Shown here: positions 6,846-14,714 of the stretch, one piece after another
How positions within the stretch are numbered: position 1 is the stretch's first letter
Layout of the letters: each line of letters starts with the position of its first letter
Source: Mycobacterium sp. Marseille-P9652
GTDB lineage: Bacteria > Actinomycetota > Actinomycetes > Mycobacteriales > Mycobacteriaceae
NCBI RefSeq assembly: GCF_902652685.1
Contig: NZ_CACRUY010000043.1
Coordinates: 1 to 48,420, forward strand
DNA: 48,420 nucleotides
Direction of reading: 5' to 3'
Position numbers and translations under genes: made by a program
The notes under the pieces: generated by a model
Database searches by the model: none
What the model was told of the DNA's origin: nothing
Seen by the model: only the letters and a program-made list of their open reading frames with translations

Positions 6846-7562
6846 ATGAGTGACAGCGGCATCGTTGCGACGGCGGGGCATCGGAGCTCAGCGCGGGTGG
6901 CGCGCTGGGCCGGCACGTTGGGAGTGGCCGTTCCGGCTGTCGCCATCCCGGTGTATCCGATTTGGTCCTTTCCCTCGACGCGTGCAACAGGTAGTGAGAT
7001 CGCACAATGGGCTGCCCACCACCATGACCGGTTGGTCGTCACCCAAGTCCTTTACACGGTCGGTGTCGCGTTCTGGCTCGTCTTCGGAGCGGCGGTCTGG
7101 ACCCACCTTCGCGAACGCCTTCCCGCAGGGTCGCCCCTGGCCACCGGGTTCAGCACCGGGCTCGTCGCGCTGGTCACGTTGATCTTCAGCGGATTCACCG
7201 TGTTCGACATGCTGCTCTACCGACCGCGCGGCGCCGAAACGACAGCGCTCCTCTACGATTTCGCGTTCGGGTTGCTCGCGATGTCGGGAATGCCGACCGT
7301 GGTGTCAGCGGGCTCATTCGCGATTGCGGTCTACCGCTACGGCGTGTCACGCCGATCGACCGCGCATGTCGCGGCGGTCGCCGCGATCGGGCATGTCTTC
7401 TTGCTGCTCGCGTTCATCGCAAGCGACGGGCCGCTTTCGCTACAGGGTGCTTTGGTGGTCTGGGGCATTCCGCTTCTGCTCTTCGCGTGGATCGGCCATA
7501 CCGCGCGGGCGATAACCTCCGAGGTCAACAGCAAGGCGAGCGACGCGGACGGGCCTCAGTGA
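6846..7562 (+). CDS. Six-helix membrane protein of unknown function (DUF4386-like)
   Basis: A 238-residue protein with six predicted membrane segments, for example AGTLGVAVPAVAIPVYPIWS, LYTVGVAFWLVFGAAVWTHL, GFSTGLVALVTLIFSGFTVF and LLFAWIGHTARAI. The layout, with a polar loop containing Ala-His-His-His-Asp-Arg after the first helix, resembles DUF4386-type proteins often found next to TetR regulators, but I do not recognise the family with certainty. Start ATG 6846 is preferred over ATG 6828 because a G-run (TTTGGGGGGCTC) stands just before it. The last seven bases overlap the 3' end of the minus-strand DUF998 gene. Expression is probably controlled by the divergent TetR. Confidence 0.7.
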   Translation: MSDSGIVATAGHRSSARVARWAGTLGVAVPAVAIPVYPIWSFPSTRATGSEIAQWAAHHHDRLVVTQVLYTVGVAFWLVFGAAVWTHLRERLPAGSPLATGFSTGLVALVTLIFSGFTVFDMLLYRPRGAETTALLYDFAFGLLAMSGMPTVVSAGSFAIAVYRYGVSRRSTAHVAAVAAIGHVFLLLAFIASDGPLSLQGALVVWGIPLLLFAWIGHTARAITSEVNSKASDADGPQ

Positions 7563-8251
7563 TCCACCTTGGCGGCCGACAGGCAGCGAAGCGACAACGC
7601 GGTCAGCCAGCCGAACCCGGCCACAATCGAGATGCGCTGCACCATACCGCTTTTGCCCCGGAGACGCGTGTGCCCCCGCATCGCGGCGCGAAGGGCGAGC
7701 ACACCGCCCGACATGGCCGCGCTCGATCCCGCCGAATACGCGGCCCAGAGGTGATCCCCCTTCGACACGGCGTTCCCGGCGCTGACAAAGCCGGCGATGG
7801 GTATCCCCACGAAGACCGGGAGCCCGCACAAATCGTGCATCCGGCCGGCGAAAGTGGACCCTGTCGGCGCGGAAATGGCGGCCTCGCAGGAGTTCTCGTC
7901 CGCACCGTCCCGCACGAGGTCGCCCACGTAATCGGTTGCGAACAGGCCTGAGCCGACGAGGCCGATGCCGGTTGTCGCGACAAGAGCCGGGACAACGCGG
8001 GGTTCAACCCGTTCGCAACCTTTGACACCCCTGGCCGCCCACCAATAGAGAAGCCCGGTAGCGATGAAGTTGGCGCGCTGCCACCAACCGTGGCGACCGA
8101 CCGCGAGCGAACTGACCGGGTAGCGCCGCCACTCGTAGCCGCGGCGCGCGGCGCCGAGCACGGTGAACACCGCGACGAACAGGGGCCCGGCCAGCGCGCC
8201 GCAAACCAGTTCAGCGGAATCCCTGCGCGGTGAGAGAGCGCCTACCGACAC
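7556..8251 (-). CDS. DUF998 family membrane protein
   Basis: A 231-residue protein with about six membrane helices. ELVCGALAGPLFVAVFTVLG at the start, the YEWRRYPVSSLAVGRHGWWQ segment before the second helix, FATDYVGD and the HDLCGLPVFVGIPIAGFV helix are characteristic of DUF998. No function is established for the family. It is convergent with the preceding membrane protein gene (7-bp overlap). The start at 8251 gives a normal family length; no strong ribosome-binding site was seen. Confidence 0.8.
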   Translation of the reverse strand: MSVGALSPRRDSAELVCGALAGPLFVAVFTVLGAARRGYEWRRYPVSSLAVGRHGWWQRANFIATGLLYWWAARGVKGCERVEPRVVPALVATTGIGLVGSGLFATDYVGDLVRDGADENSCEAAISAPTGSTFAGRMHDLCGLPVFVGIPIAGFVSAGNAVSKGDHLWAAYSAGSSAAMSGGVLALRAAMRGHTRLRGKSGMVQRISIVAGFGWLTALSLRCLSAAKVDH

Positions 8252-8312
8252 CTGCCCAGGCTACTGATTCCCCCACCGGCCAAGCTGTCGAAGGCCGCGG
8301 TGCACTCACCCG

Positions 8313-8630
8313 TCAGCTCGGCGGGACCAGCGGCGGGCGGCACACGTTGGCTCCCGGGTCCCACCACCAGCCGTTGTCACATGCCAGCGGTTGCGGCCCA
8401 ACCCCCAGCGGCCGGCACACATTGGCGGTCGGGTCCCACCACTGGCCCGGGTCGCAGGCCAGCGGTTGCGGCCCGACCCCGAGGGGACGGCACACCTTGC
8501 CCGTCGGGTCCCACCACTCACCGGCGCCGCAATCGGCTCTGCTGACCGCCGGCGTCAGGATCGTCACGGCGGCCATCGACACCAACGCCGCCAGCACGCC
8601 GGGAACAAGACGGCGAATGAATTTCCTCAT
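8313..8630 (-). CDS. Small exported protein of tandem Cys/Trp repeats
   Basis: From ATG 8630 the protein has 105 residues: a signal peptide (basic MRKFIRRL, hydrophobic core, cleavage likely after VSRA about residue 32) and then three tandem units of about 25 residues. Each unit has the pattern C-x3-x-W-W-D-P-x4-V-C-R-P, and the first two end in LGVGPQPLA. Two cysteines per unit suggest a disulfide-closed mini-domain; the paired tryptophans suggest surface or ligand binding. The start is chosen by a perfect AGGAGG four bases before ATG; the open frame to 8771 adds an unlikely basic extension. I do not know a function for this repeat. It stands alone, divergent from the ATP-grasp operon. Confidence 0.82.
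   Translation of the reverse strand: MRKFIRRLVPGVLAALVSMAAVTILTPAVSRADCGAGEWWDPTGKVCRPLGVGPQPLACDPGQWWDPTANVCRPLGVGPQPLACDNGWWWDPGANVCRPPLVPPS
8316..8531 (-). repeat. Three tandem units of about 75 bp encoding the WWDP repeat
   Basis: The region encoding mature residues 34-105 is an in-frame tandem repeat with a 25-codon period. The first two units encode nearly identical sequence (WWDPT, VCRPLGVGPQPLA) and the third is truncated and diverged. The repeat is seen at both DNA and protein level and is consistent with unit duplication. Confidence 0.8.
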
Positions 8631-8751
8631 CGGTCCTCCTCTCGCGAAGGTAAGAAGCGGATTGCCAGGGCGGCCGGCCGAGAAACACCCGCGCGCGACT
8701 CGAGAGACAATCGTGCGCCCAAGCCCACCCCGGACAGTGCACACTTGTCTG

Positions 8752-8820
8752 ATGAACATCCCTGACCTCACAGCCGGCGCGCTGACCGTATCGTCACGCC
8801 GGCCGGTGCGGCCGGCGTGA
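8752..8820 (+). CDS. Possible short upstream ORF overlapping the ATP-grasp start
   Basis: An ATG at 8752 opens a 22-codon frame (MNIPDLTAGAL, then SSRRPVRPA) whose TGA overlaps the GTG start of the ATP-grasp gene as GTGA, the same kind of overlap that joins the next two genes. No Shine-Dalgarno sequence precedes it, so it would need a leaderless transcript. It could couple translation, or be chance. Peptide substrates exist for some ATP-grasp ligases, but nothing here shows that. Confidence 0.25.
   Translation: MNIPDLTAGALTVSSRRPVRPA
8794..8820 (+). promoter_or_regulatory. Perfect 11-bp inverted repeat overlapping the ATP-grasp start codon
   Basis: TCACGCCGGCC (8794-8804) and GGCCGGCGTGA (8810-8820) are exact reverse complements separated by GGTGC. 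The GTG start (8817-8819) lies in the right arm. In RNA this would be a very stable hairpin hiding the start codon; as DNA it could be an operator. Confidence 0.6.
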
Positions 8821-10298
8821 GCGCGCCCTCCGGCGGCCCGCGGCCCGGCTACGACCGGCCTTTGAAGGGCCTATCGGACGTGCGCGCGTTCTTTCACACC
8901 AACAAAGTGCCGCTGTACTTCATCTCGCCGACCCCGTTCAACCTGCTCGGCGTCGACCGCTGGATACGAAACTTCTTCTACCTGACGTACTTCGACTCTT
9001 TCGAGGGCACGCATTCGCGCGTGTTCGTGCCCCGGCGCCGCGACCGCCGTGATTTCGACTCCATGGACGAGGTCTGCAGCCACCTATTGTCCGATCCCGA
9101 GACGCTCGACTTCATCGGGGGCAAAGGCCCGGGCGGCAAGTGCTGCTTTGTGATGATGAACGAGGAAATTCAGGCCCTGGCGCGGTCAGCCGGCCTCGAG
9201 GTCATGCACCCGCCGATCGAACTGCGCCAGCGCCTGGGCTCCAAGATCGTCATGACGCGCCTGGCCAACGACGCGGGCATACCCAGCGTGCCCAACACGA
9301 TCGGGCGGGCCGGTTCCTACGACGAATTGCTGGCGCTCGCACAGAACGCCGGGTTGGGCGATGATCTCGTCATCTCGATCGCATACGGCAACGCCGGCAG
9401 CGGAACGTTCTTCGTGCACGGTCAGCGCGACTGGGACGAGAACGCCGGCAACCTGGTTGGGCAGGACCTCAAAGTCATGAAGCGCATCCGCAATGTCGAG
9501 GTGTGCCTCGAGGGTGCGGTTACCCGCCACGGCACCGTGGTCGGCCCCGCGATGACGAGTCTCGTCGGCTACTCGGAACTGACGCCGAGCCGGGGCAGCT
9601 GGTGTGGCAATGACATCTGGCACGAGGTGCTGCCGCCCGCCCAGACGCACGCGGCGCGGGAAATGGTCTCAAAGCTGGGCGACGTCATGCGCCGCGAGGG
9701 TTACCTCGGCTACTTCGAGGTAGACCTTCTGCATGACCTCGACTCCGACGAGCTCTACCTCGGCGAGGTGAACCCCCGCCTGAGTGGTGCCAGCCCGATG
9801 ACGAACCTGACCGCCGAGGCCTACGCCGACATGCCCCTGTTCCTCTTCCACCTGCTCGAGTACATGGGCGTGGAGTACGAGCTCGACATCGACGAGATCA
9901 ACGCGCGCTGGGAACGCGGCTATGGCGACGACGAGGTCTGGGGCCAGGTGATCATCACGGAGACGTCGCCGGATCTCGAGATCTTCACCGCGACGCCCCG
10001 CACCGGGGTATGGCGCATCGACGACGACGGCCGCGTCTCCTTCGCGCGTACCGCCAACGACTGGGCGACGCTGCTCGACGGGTCCGAGGCCTTCTACATG
10101 CGGGTCGCGGCGCCCGGCGACTTACGTTCCGAGGGCGCCCAACTCGGCGTGCTCGTCACGCGCTCACACCTGCAGACCGACGACTACCAGCTCAGCGAGC
10201 GCTGCCAGCGCTGGGTGAAGGGGATGAAGGCGAAGTTCACCTCCACGCCCCTGTCGCCGGCCGCGCCGATCGTCTCCCGACTCGTCGCGCGAGCGTGA
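8817..10298 (+). CDS. ATP-grasp domain enzyme (biotin-carboxylase-like ligase)
   Basis: A 493-residue protein with an ATP-grasp fold. LGSKIVMTRLANDAGIPSVP (about residues 140-158) is the entry to the ATP-binding domain, AYGNAGSGTFFV (189-200) resembles the flexible glycine loop, and YFEVDLL (299-305) with GEVNPRLSGAS (316-326) gives the acidic and asparagine Mg-ATP ligands. The first 130 residues form a separate domain beginning VPLYFISPTPFNLLG. There is no biotin-carrier or carboxyltransferase domain, so a carboxylase annotation would be misleading; acyl-phosphate chemistry joining a carboxylate to an amine is the likelier reaction. The GTG start overlaps a hairpin. The stop overlaps the start of the serine hydrolase by GTGA, so the two proteins are probably made together. 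The substrate is unknown. Confidence 0.82.
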   Translation: MSAPSGGPRPGYDRPLKGLSDVRAFFHTNKVPLYFISPTPFNLLGVDRWIRNFFYLTYFDSFEGTHSRVFVPRRRDRRDFDSMDEVCSHLLSDPETLDFIGGKGPGGKCCFVMMNEEIQALARSAGLEVMHPPIELRQRLGSKIVMTRLANDAGIPSVPNTIGRAGSYDELLALAQNAGLGDDLVISIAYGNAGSGTFFVHGQRDWDENAGNLVGQDLKVMKRIRNVEVCLEGAVTRHGTVVGPAMTSLVGYSELTPSRGSWCGNDIWHEVLPPAQTHAAREMVSKLGDVMRREGYLGYFEVDLLHDLDSDELYLGEVNPRLSGASPMTNLTAEAYADMPLFLFHLLEYMGVEYELDIDEINARWERGYGDDEVWGQVIITETSPDLEIFTATPRTGVWRIDDDGRVSFARTANDWATLLDGSEAFYMRVAAPGDLRSEGAQLGVLVTRSHLQTDDYQLSERCQRWVKGMKAKFTSTPLSPAAPIVSRLVARA

Positions 10299-11470
10299 GC
10301 GCCCCGGCCGGCATCTCACTGGCCAACTGGCTTTCTCCGCCCTACTCGCACTGGTCTTTTCAGCACGTCGAAGAATTCGTGCCGACGGCGGTCATTTCAC
10401 GCGGGCCGGACCGGACCGCGTCGATTCCCGCCGCCCCTGCCCAACTGGCCGACATCGCGGTGACCAACACCAACGGGACGGCCACCACCGTCGGCGCCGT
10501 CATGGCCGCCACCGTCACCGACGCGTGGGCCGTCGCCCACCGCGGGTCGATGTTGGCCGAGGAGTACCTCGGCGGAATGGGCCCGCGCACCCGGCACCTG
10601 CTGTTCTCGGTGAGCAAGTCGCTGGTGGCCGCCGTCGTGGGCGCGCTGCACGGTGCCGGCGCCATCCAGCTTGACGCGCCCCTCACGAAATACGTTCCCG
10701 CGCTTGCCGATTGCGGCTACGCCGGCGCGACGGTGCGCAACCTGCTGGACATGAGGTCGGGAATCGCCTTCTCGGAAAACTACGAGGACCCGACGGCGCA
10801 GATTCACCTCCTCGACCAGGCGATGGGATGGGCACCGCGAAGCCGTCCGGACGCACCCGCCACGCTTCGGGAATTCCTGCTGACGTTGCGGCAGAAGTCG
10901 CCGCACGGTGGCCCCTTCGAATACCGCTCCTGCGAAACCGACGTGCTCGGCTGGATCTGCGAGGTGGCAGCGGACCAGCGGATGCCCGAGCTCATGTCGG
11001 AACTGTTGTGGAGCCGCATCGGCGCCCAAAGCGACGCGACCATCGGCGTCGACACCGAAGGCATGGGGATGTTCAACGGCGGCATCAACGCCTGTCTGGG
11101 CGACATGATCCGCTTTGGGTCGCTGTTCCTGCGCGACGGCACCTCGCTGACCGGCCGGCAGGTGGTGCCCCCGGCGTGGATCGCCGACACCCTCGACGGC
11201 GGGCCCGATTCGCGTCAGGCGTTCGCCGCCTGCCCCGAGGACACCGAGTTGCCCGGGGGGATGTACCGCAACCAGATGTGGTTCCCCTACCCCGGCAGCA
11301 ACGTCGTGCTGTGTCTGGGCATGTGCGGTCAGATGATCTACATCAACCGCGCCGCCGAGATGGTTGCGGCCAAGTTATCCACCCAGCCGCACTCGCAGGA
11401 GCCGCACATGTTGGACACGCTGCGCGCGTTCGACGCGGTGGCAACCGAATTGGCTGCAATCACCAGGTGA
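10295..11470 (+). CDS. Serine hydrolase, beta-lactamase/NylB (6-aminohexanoate-dimer hydrolase) family
   Basis: From GTG 10295 the protein has 391 residues. LLFSVSKSL contains the Ser-x-x-Lys catalytic motif (Ser105, Lys108) and FEYRSCETDVLGW supplies the Tyr-x-Ser motif (Tyr210-Arg-Ser212). YxS in place of YxN, with GMFNGGINACLGDMIRFGSL further on, fits the NylB-like amidase/esterase branch of class C beta-lactamase-type proteins. There is no signal peptide, so it is probably cytoplasmic. GTGA overlap with the ATP-grasp stop indicates translational coupling. The open frame extends back to 10010 inside the ATP-grasp gene, but that part is a shadow. A ligase coupled to an amidase-type hydrolase suggests synthesis and turnover, or editing, of one amide- or ester-linked product (inference). 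Confidence 0.85.
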   Translation: MSAPAGISLANWLSPPYSHWSFQHVEEFVPTAVISRGPDRTASIPAAPAQLADIAVTNTNGTATTVGAVMAATVTDAWAVAHRGSMLAEEYLGGMGPRTRHLLFSVSKSLVAAVVGALHGAGAIQLDAPLTKYVPALADCGYAGATVRNLLDMRSGIAFSENYEDPTAQIHLLDQAMGWAPRSRPDAPATLREFLLTLRQKSPHGGPFEYRSCETDVLGWICEVAADQRMPELMSELLWSRIGAQSDATIGVDTEGMGMFNGGINACLGDMIRFGSLFLRDGTSLTGRQVVPPAWIADTLDGGPDSRQAFAACPEDTELPGGMYRNQMWFPYPGSNVVLCLGMCGQMIYINRAAEMVAAKLSTQPHSQEPHMLDTLRAFDAVATELAAITR

Positions 11471-11506
11471 TGGCGTGGGGCCGTCACGGGCGACCGCTGC
11501 TGTAGC

Positions 11507-12073
11507 GTGACGGCCGTGAATTCTCCCCGGACGTATCCCACCGTCGCGCTTGCCGCCTGCGTCGCGGCAACCGTTCTCACGCTCGGCGCGCCGGGCACGG
11601 CGAGCGCCGCCGGCTCGTGTCCCACCGCCGCGCCCCCGAGCGGTGGGGCCCCGGAATGGACGCTCGCCGGGACCACTGGCAGCGTTGCCGTCACCGGGTC
11701 CACCGACACCACCGCCCCGCGTGTGACCGTGACGACGCCGTTCAGCGTCACACAGACCCAGGTGCACACGCTGCACGCCGGAAGCGGGCCCGTCGTCGCG
11801 CCCACCGCGCGGGTTTCCGTGTGCTACATGGGCGTCAACGGGCGCGACGGATCGGTGTTCGACAGCAGTTATGAGCGCGGCGCAGCGGTTGACTTTCCGC
11901 TGAACGGTGTGGTGCCGGGCTTTCAGAAGGCCATCGCGGGACAGAACGTCGGATCGGCGGTTGCCGTCGCGATGACGTCCGCGGACGGCTACCCCGAAGG
12001 TCAGCCCAGCGCCGGGATCCGGCCCGGCGATTCGCTCGTCTTCGCCATCAAGATCCTCGGCGCAACCCGCTGA
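11507..12073 (+). CDS. Exported FKBP-type peptidyl-prolyl cis-trans isomerase
   Basis: A 188-residue protein with a signal peptide (hydrophobic segment about residues 13-30, ending ASAAGS) and a C-terminal FKBP domain from about residue 95. VFDSSYERGAAVDFPL, VVPGFQKAIAGQNVGS, and RPGDSLVFAIKILGATR match the FKBP core, including the ligand-pocket Asp, Phe and the VxPG segment. The domain is preceded by about 60 residues of Thr/Val-rich linker. It would assist folding of secreted or cell-envelope proteins. The start is GTG 11507 or GTG 11516; both give the same signal peptide. It follows the serine hydrolase after 36 bases in the same direction, so co-transcription is possible. Confidence 0.83.
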   Translation: MTAVNSPRTYPTVALAACVAATVLTLGAPGTASAAGSCPTAAPPSGGAPEWTLAGTTGSVAVTGSTDTTAPRVTVTTPFSVTQTQVHTLHAGSGPVVAPTARVSVCYMGVNGRDGSVFDSSYERGAAVDFPLNGVVPGFQKAIAGQNVGSAVAVAMTSADGYPEGQPSAGIRPGDSLVFAIKILGATR

Positions 12074-12139
12074 CCGGCGACCGCGCCCGGCCTAGCATTG
12101 CTGCGTTGGCGCGAACCGCTCGACCGAGCAGAGGGCCTG

Positions 12140-12958
12140 TTGACGCAGCGATCGAAGTTCCGAGTGGTGATCGCGTGCGCGCTCCTGATACTCACGTACG
12201 TCGCCGTGCCCGGGTTCTCGCGCGCCGACGGCGGCACCCTGCCGTACCCCTTCTCCTGCAACTCGGGCTCGCTGACGGCGGATTTCGCCGCCCGCGACGC
12301 GCTGCCGCAAAGCCAGGAGCCGCCGGACGCCTGGTACCGCACGGACGCGCAGGGGCACTACCAGAACGGAGGATGGGGCCCGCGGGCGAACGCCCTCCCG
12401 GCGCCCGACCTTCCGCAGAACGCGGGTTGCGACACCACCACCTGGAAGCGTGAACGCATCCTGGCCGTCGCGGCGCGCTACATCTACTCCCCCGACAATC
12501 CACTGGGCCTGCAATACCGCCACCACCACATCCCGGCGTGGGCGCCGCCCACCTCCACCTACGCCGGCGCACCCGCCGAGAATCCCGACACCGACGCTCC
12601 GGAGGGCTCGACCGCCTGGGGATCCGGGCAAGGTTTGGACTGCTCGAATTTCACCGCGTGGGTCTACAACTACGGGTTGGGCGTCAAGTTCGGCGGCGGC
12701 ATCCACCAGCAGGCCGACGGCACGGCGGGTCCGATGGGAACCCACATCCCCGCGGACGGTCCGTTCGAGCCGGGCGACCTGGTGTACCTGCACCCCCAGG
12801 GCGACTCGGACCAGGCCTCGCACGTCGTCATCTACGTCGACGACGGCCACATCATCGACAGCCGGGTCAGCGCCCAGGGCCGCGTCGGGGTCCAGGTTCG
12901 CGACCGCACGGGCTGGTATCGAAATGCCGTGCTGGGGGCCTGGCGGCCGATCGGCTGA
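12140..12958 (+). CDS. Exported NlpC/P60-like cysteine hydrolase
   Basis: From TTG 12140 the protein has 272 residues. A signal peptide (about residues 8-28, ending GFSRA) precedes a mature region with WGSGQGLDCSNFTAWVYNYG, where the Cys-Ser-Asn-Phe segment looks like an NlpC/P60 nucleophile motif, and ASHVVIYVDDGHIIDS with the catalytic-type His. FEPGDLVYLHP between them is the usual GDL strand of this fold. The family cleaves peptidoglycan peptides or other amide bonds. The central VYNYGLGVKF segment is less standard, so a divergent subfamily is likely. I prefer TTG 12140 because the signal peptide then begins at the protein start; the frame is open to 12098. Confidence 0.72.
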   Translation: MTQRSKFRVVIACALLILTYVAVPGFSRADGGTLPYPFSCNSGSLTADFAARDALPQSQEPPDAWYRTDAQGHYQNGGWGPRANALPAPDLPQNAGCDTTTWKRERILAVAARYIYSPDNPLGLQYRHHHIPAWAPPTSTYAGAPAENPDTDAPEGSTAWGSGQGLDCSNFTAWVYNYGLGVKFGGGIHQQADGTAGPMGTHIPADGPFEPGDLVYLHPQGDSDQASHVVIYVDDGHIIDSRVSAQGRVGVQVRDRTGWYRNAVLGAWRPIG

Positions 12959-13053
12959 CGCCGGCGGCGAGGCCGATCTTGCTTGCCCGTCCGTTCGAGC
13001 TTTGATGGCGGCTGCCGAACGGTTTCGCGCGGGCACCACGTAGCCTCGCGTTC

Positions 13054-13857
13054 GTGGTGATTCGCGATCATGGCGACCCCGGGGACGCGCCTTCCGCGCC
13101 GCCGCCACTGCGCCCGCCGGATTCCGACGCCCGGCCGTCCGCGGCGGAACAGGCGCGCACCATCGCGGCGGCCGGCAATGCCGCCACGCTGGCGTCGTTG
13201 ACCGCCGACGGCGACCCGTGGGCGTCGTTGGTGGCTTACGGATTGTTGGATGGGGCGCCGGTGCTGTGCGTGTCCGCCCTGGCCGAGCACGGGCGCAACC
13301 TGGCCGCCGATCCGAGGGCGAGCCTGTCCATCGTGGCGGCGACGAATGACCCCGATCCCCTGGCCGGCAGCCGAATCACCCTGTCCGGCAGCGTGACCCG
13401 GCCGTCGGCCGCCGAACGGAATGCGGCGAGGATGGCCTACCTCGACGCGGTGCCGGCCGCCCGTCATTACATCGATTTCAGCGACTTCACGTTGTGGATG
13501 CTCTCAGTCGAAAGAGTGCGCTGGGTAGGCGGATACGGCCGGATGGACTCGGCCAGCGGCGGACAGTACGCCGCCGCCGAGCCGGATCCGGTCGCGCCGG
13601 CGGCGAGCAGGGCCCTCGCGCACCTCAACGCCGACCACGCCGACGCCTTGGCGGCCATGGCGCGGGCGTTCGGCGGCTACCCCGACACCGACACCGCCGT
13701 GTGCACGGGGATCGACCGCTATGGACTCGACCTGCGCGTGCACACCCCGCGCGGGGTGGCCTACACGCGGGTCGGCTTCCCGCAACGCCTCACGTCGGCT
13801 GACCAATTGCGTTCCGCCACAGCGGACTTGGCCCGAGCGGCGGTCACCGGCGGCTAG
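13054..13857 (+). CDS. HugZ-like haem-binding/FMN split-barrel protein with DUF2470
   Basis: A 267-residue protein. The N-terminal two thirds (about residues 30-170) is a pyridoxamine 5'-phosphate oxidase-like split barrel (AATLASLTADGDPWASLVAY, VLCVSALAEHGRNLAADPRA, GSRITLSGSVTRP). The C-terminal part (about 185-262) is a DUF2470 domain (ALAHLNADHADALAAMARAF). This order is that of HugZ-type haem-utilisation proteins, which bind and in some cases degrade haem; the enzymatic role here is not shown. GTG 13054 is the start. The stop overlaps the stop region of the convergent MpaB-family gene. Confidence 0.82.
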   Translation: MVIRDHGDPGDAPSAPPPLRPPDSDARPSAAEQARTIAAAGNAATLASLTADGDPWASLVAYGLLDGAPVLCVSALAEHGRNLAADPRASLSIVAATNDPDPLAGSRITLSGSVTRPSAAERNAARMAYLDAVPAARHYIDFSDFTLWMLSVERVRWVGGYGRMDSASGGQYAAAEPDPVAPAASRALAHLNADHADALAAMARAFGGYPDTDTAVCTGIDRYGLDLRVHTPRGVAYTRVGFPQRLTSADQLRSATADLARAAVTGG

Positions 13858-14714
13858 CGCGGCGTTGCCATCGCCCAACGGATGCCGCCGACGAGCGCGC
13901 GGCCGGCGGCCCGGACGACGGTGCGCTCGATGGGCGGCAGGTAGGGCAGGAGCAACGGCATGCGCGCCCAGGCCGGAAGCATCGACACGGACGTCGCCGC
14001 CAGCAACCCGTAAGGCGCCCGTGCGGCGATCGGCAGCGGCGGCGTCAGCAATAAGAATCGTGCGGCATCTCGCGCCGCGGGTGTGCTCCGCAGCTCGCGA
14101 CGGTAGGTCTCGATCCGCTCGGATAGCTCACGCTCGGTGCGAGGCGGGTCGATCACGCCGAGCCGGGTGGCCACCTCGGCCATGTCTGCCACATATCCGT
14201 CCCGGCCGGCCCGGTCGAGCGGTTTCGCGCCGTAGAGCTTGTGGGCAAGGAGGAAGCTTTGGGCTTCGGCGATGTGCACCCACTCCAGCAAGTGCGGATC
14301 TGTGGCGGAGTAGGCCCTGCCATCGGCCGCCACCCCGCGAACCCGTCGATGGATTCCGCGCACCCGGTCGACGGCGCGCTGTGCGTCGTCGGCGGTGCCG
14401 AATGTCGTCACGGCCAGGAAGGTGCTGGTCCGTTGCAGTCGTCCCCACGGGTCACCCCGGTAGTCGGAGTGCTCGGCGACGCCGGTCATCGCCAGCGGGT
14501 GCAACGACTGCAGCAAGAGTGCGCGCAGTCCGCCGACGAACATGGAGGCGTCCGCGTGGACCCTGCGGATCGGGCGGTTCTCGCCGAACCACCGCGGCCC
14601 CGGCGTCTCATGGATGCGCGCGCGTTGTGCCGGGCCGTCGGGGCCTGCCACCATCTGGAACAGGCCCGCACCGAGTGAGTCCCGCACCGCATCGAGTTGC
14701 CGCAAGACCGTCAC
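13854..14714 (-). CDS. MpaB/DUF2236 family oxygenase-like protein
   Basis: A 286-residue protein with the DUF2236 signature. FVGGLRALLLQSLHPLAMTG, AEHSDYRGDPWGRLQRTSTF and LLEWVHIAEAQSFLLAHKLY contain the conserved histidines and the arginine-rich RLQRT turn. Bacterial and fungal members include a haem-binding rubber oxygenase and MpaB (mycophenolate pathway); most mycobacterial copies are uncharacterised. The C-terminus has hydrophobic stretches that may associate with membrane. It is convergent with the HugZ-like gene, overlapping by four bases. Start ATG 14714. Confidence 0.85.
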   Translation of the reverse strand: MTVLRQLDAVRDSLGAGLFQMVAGPDGPAQRARIHETPGPRWFGENRPIRRVHADASMFVGGLRALLLQSLHPLAMTGVAEHSDYRGDPWGRLQRTSTFLAVTTFGTADDAQRAVDRVRGIHRRVRGVAADGRAYSATDPHLLEWVHIAEAQSFLLAHKLYGAKPLDRAGRDGYVADMAEVATRLGVIDPPRTERELSERIETYRRELRSTPAARDAARFLLLTPPLPIAARAPYGLLAATSVSMLPAWARMPLLLPYLPPIERTVVRAAGRALVGGIRWAMATPR

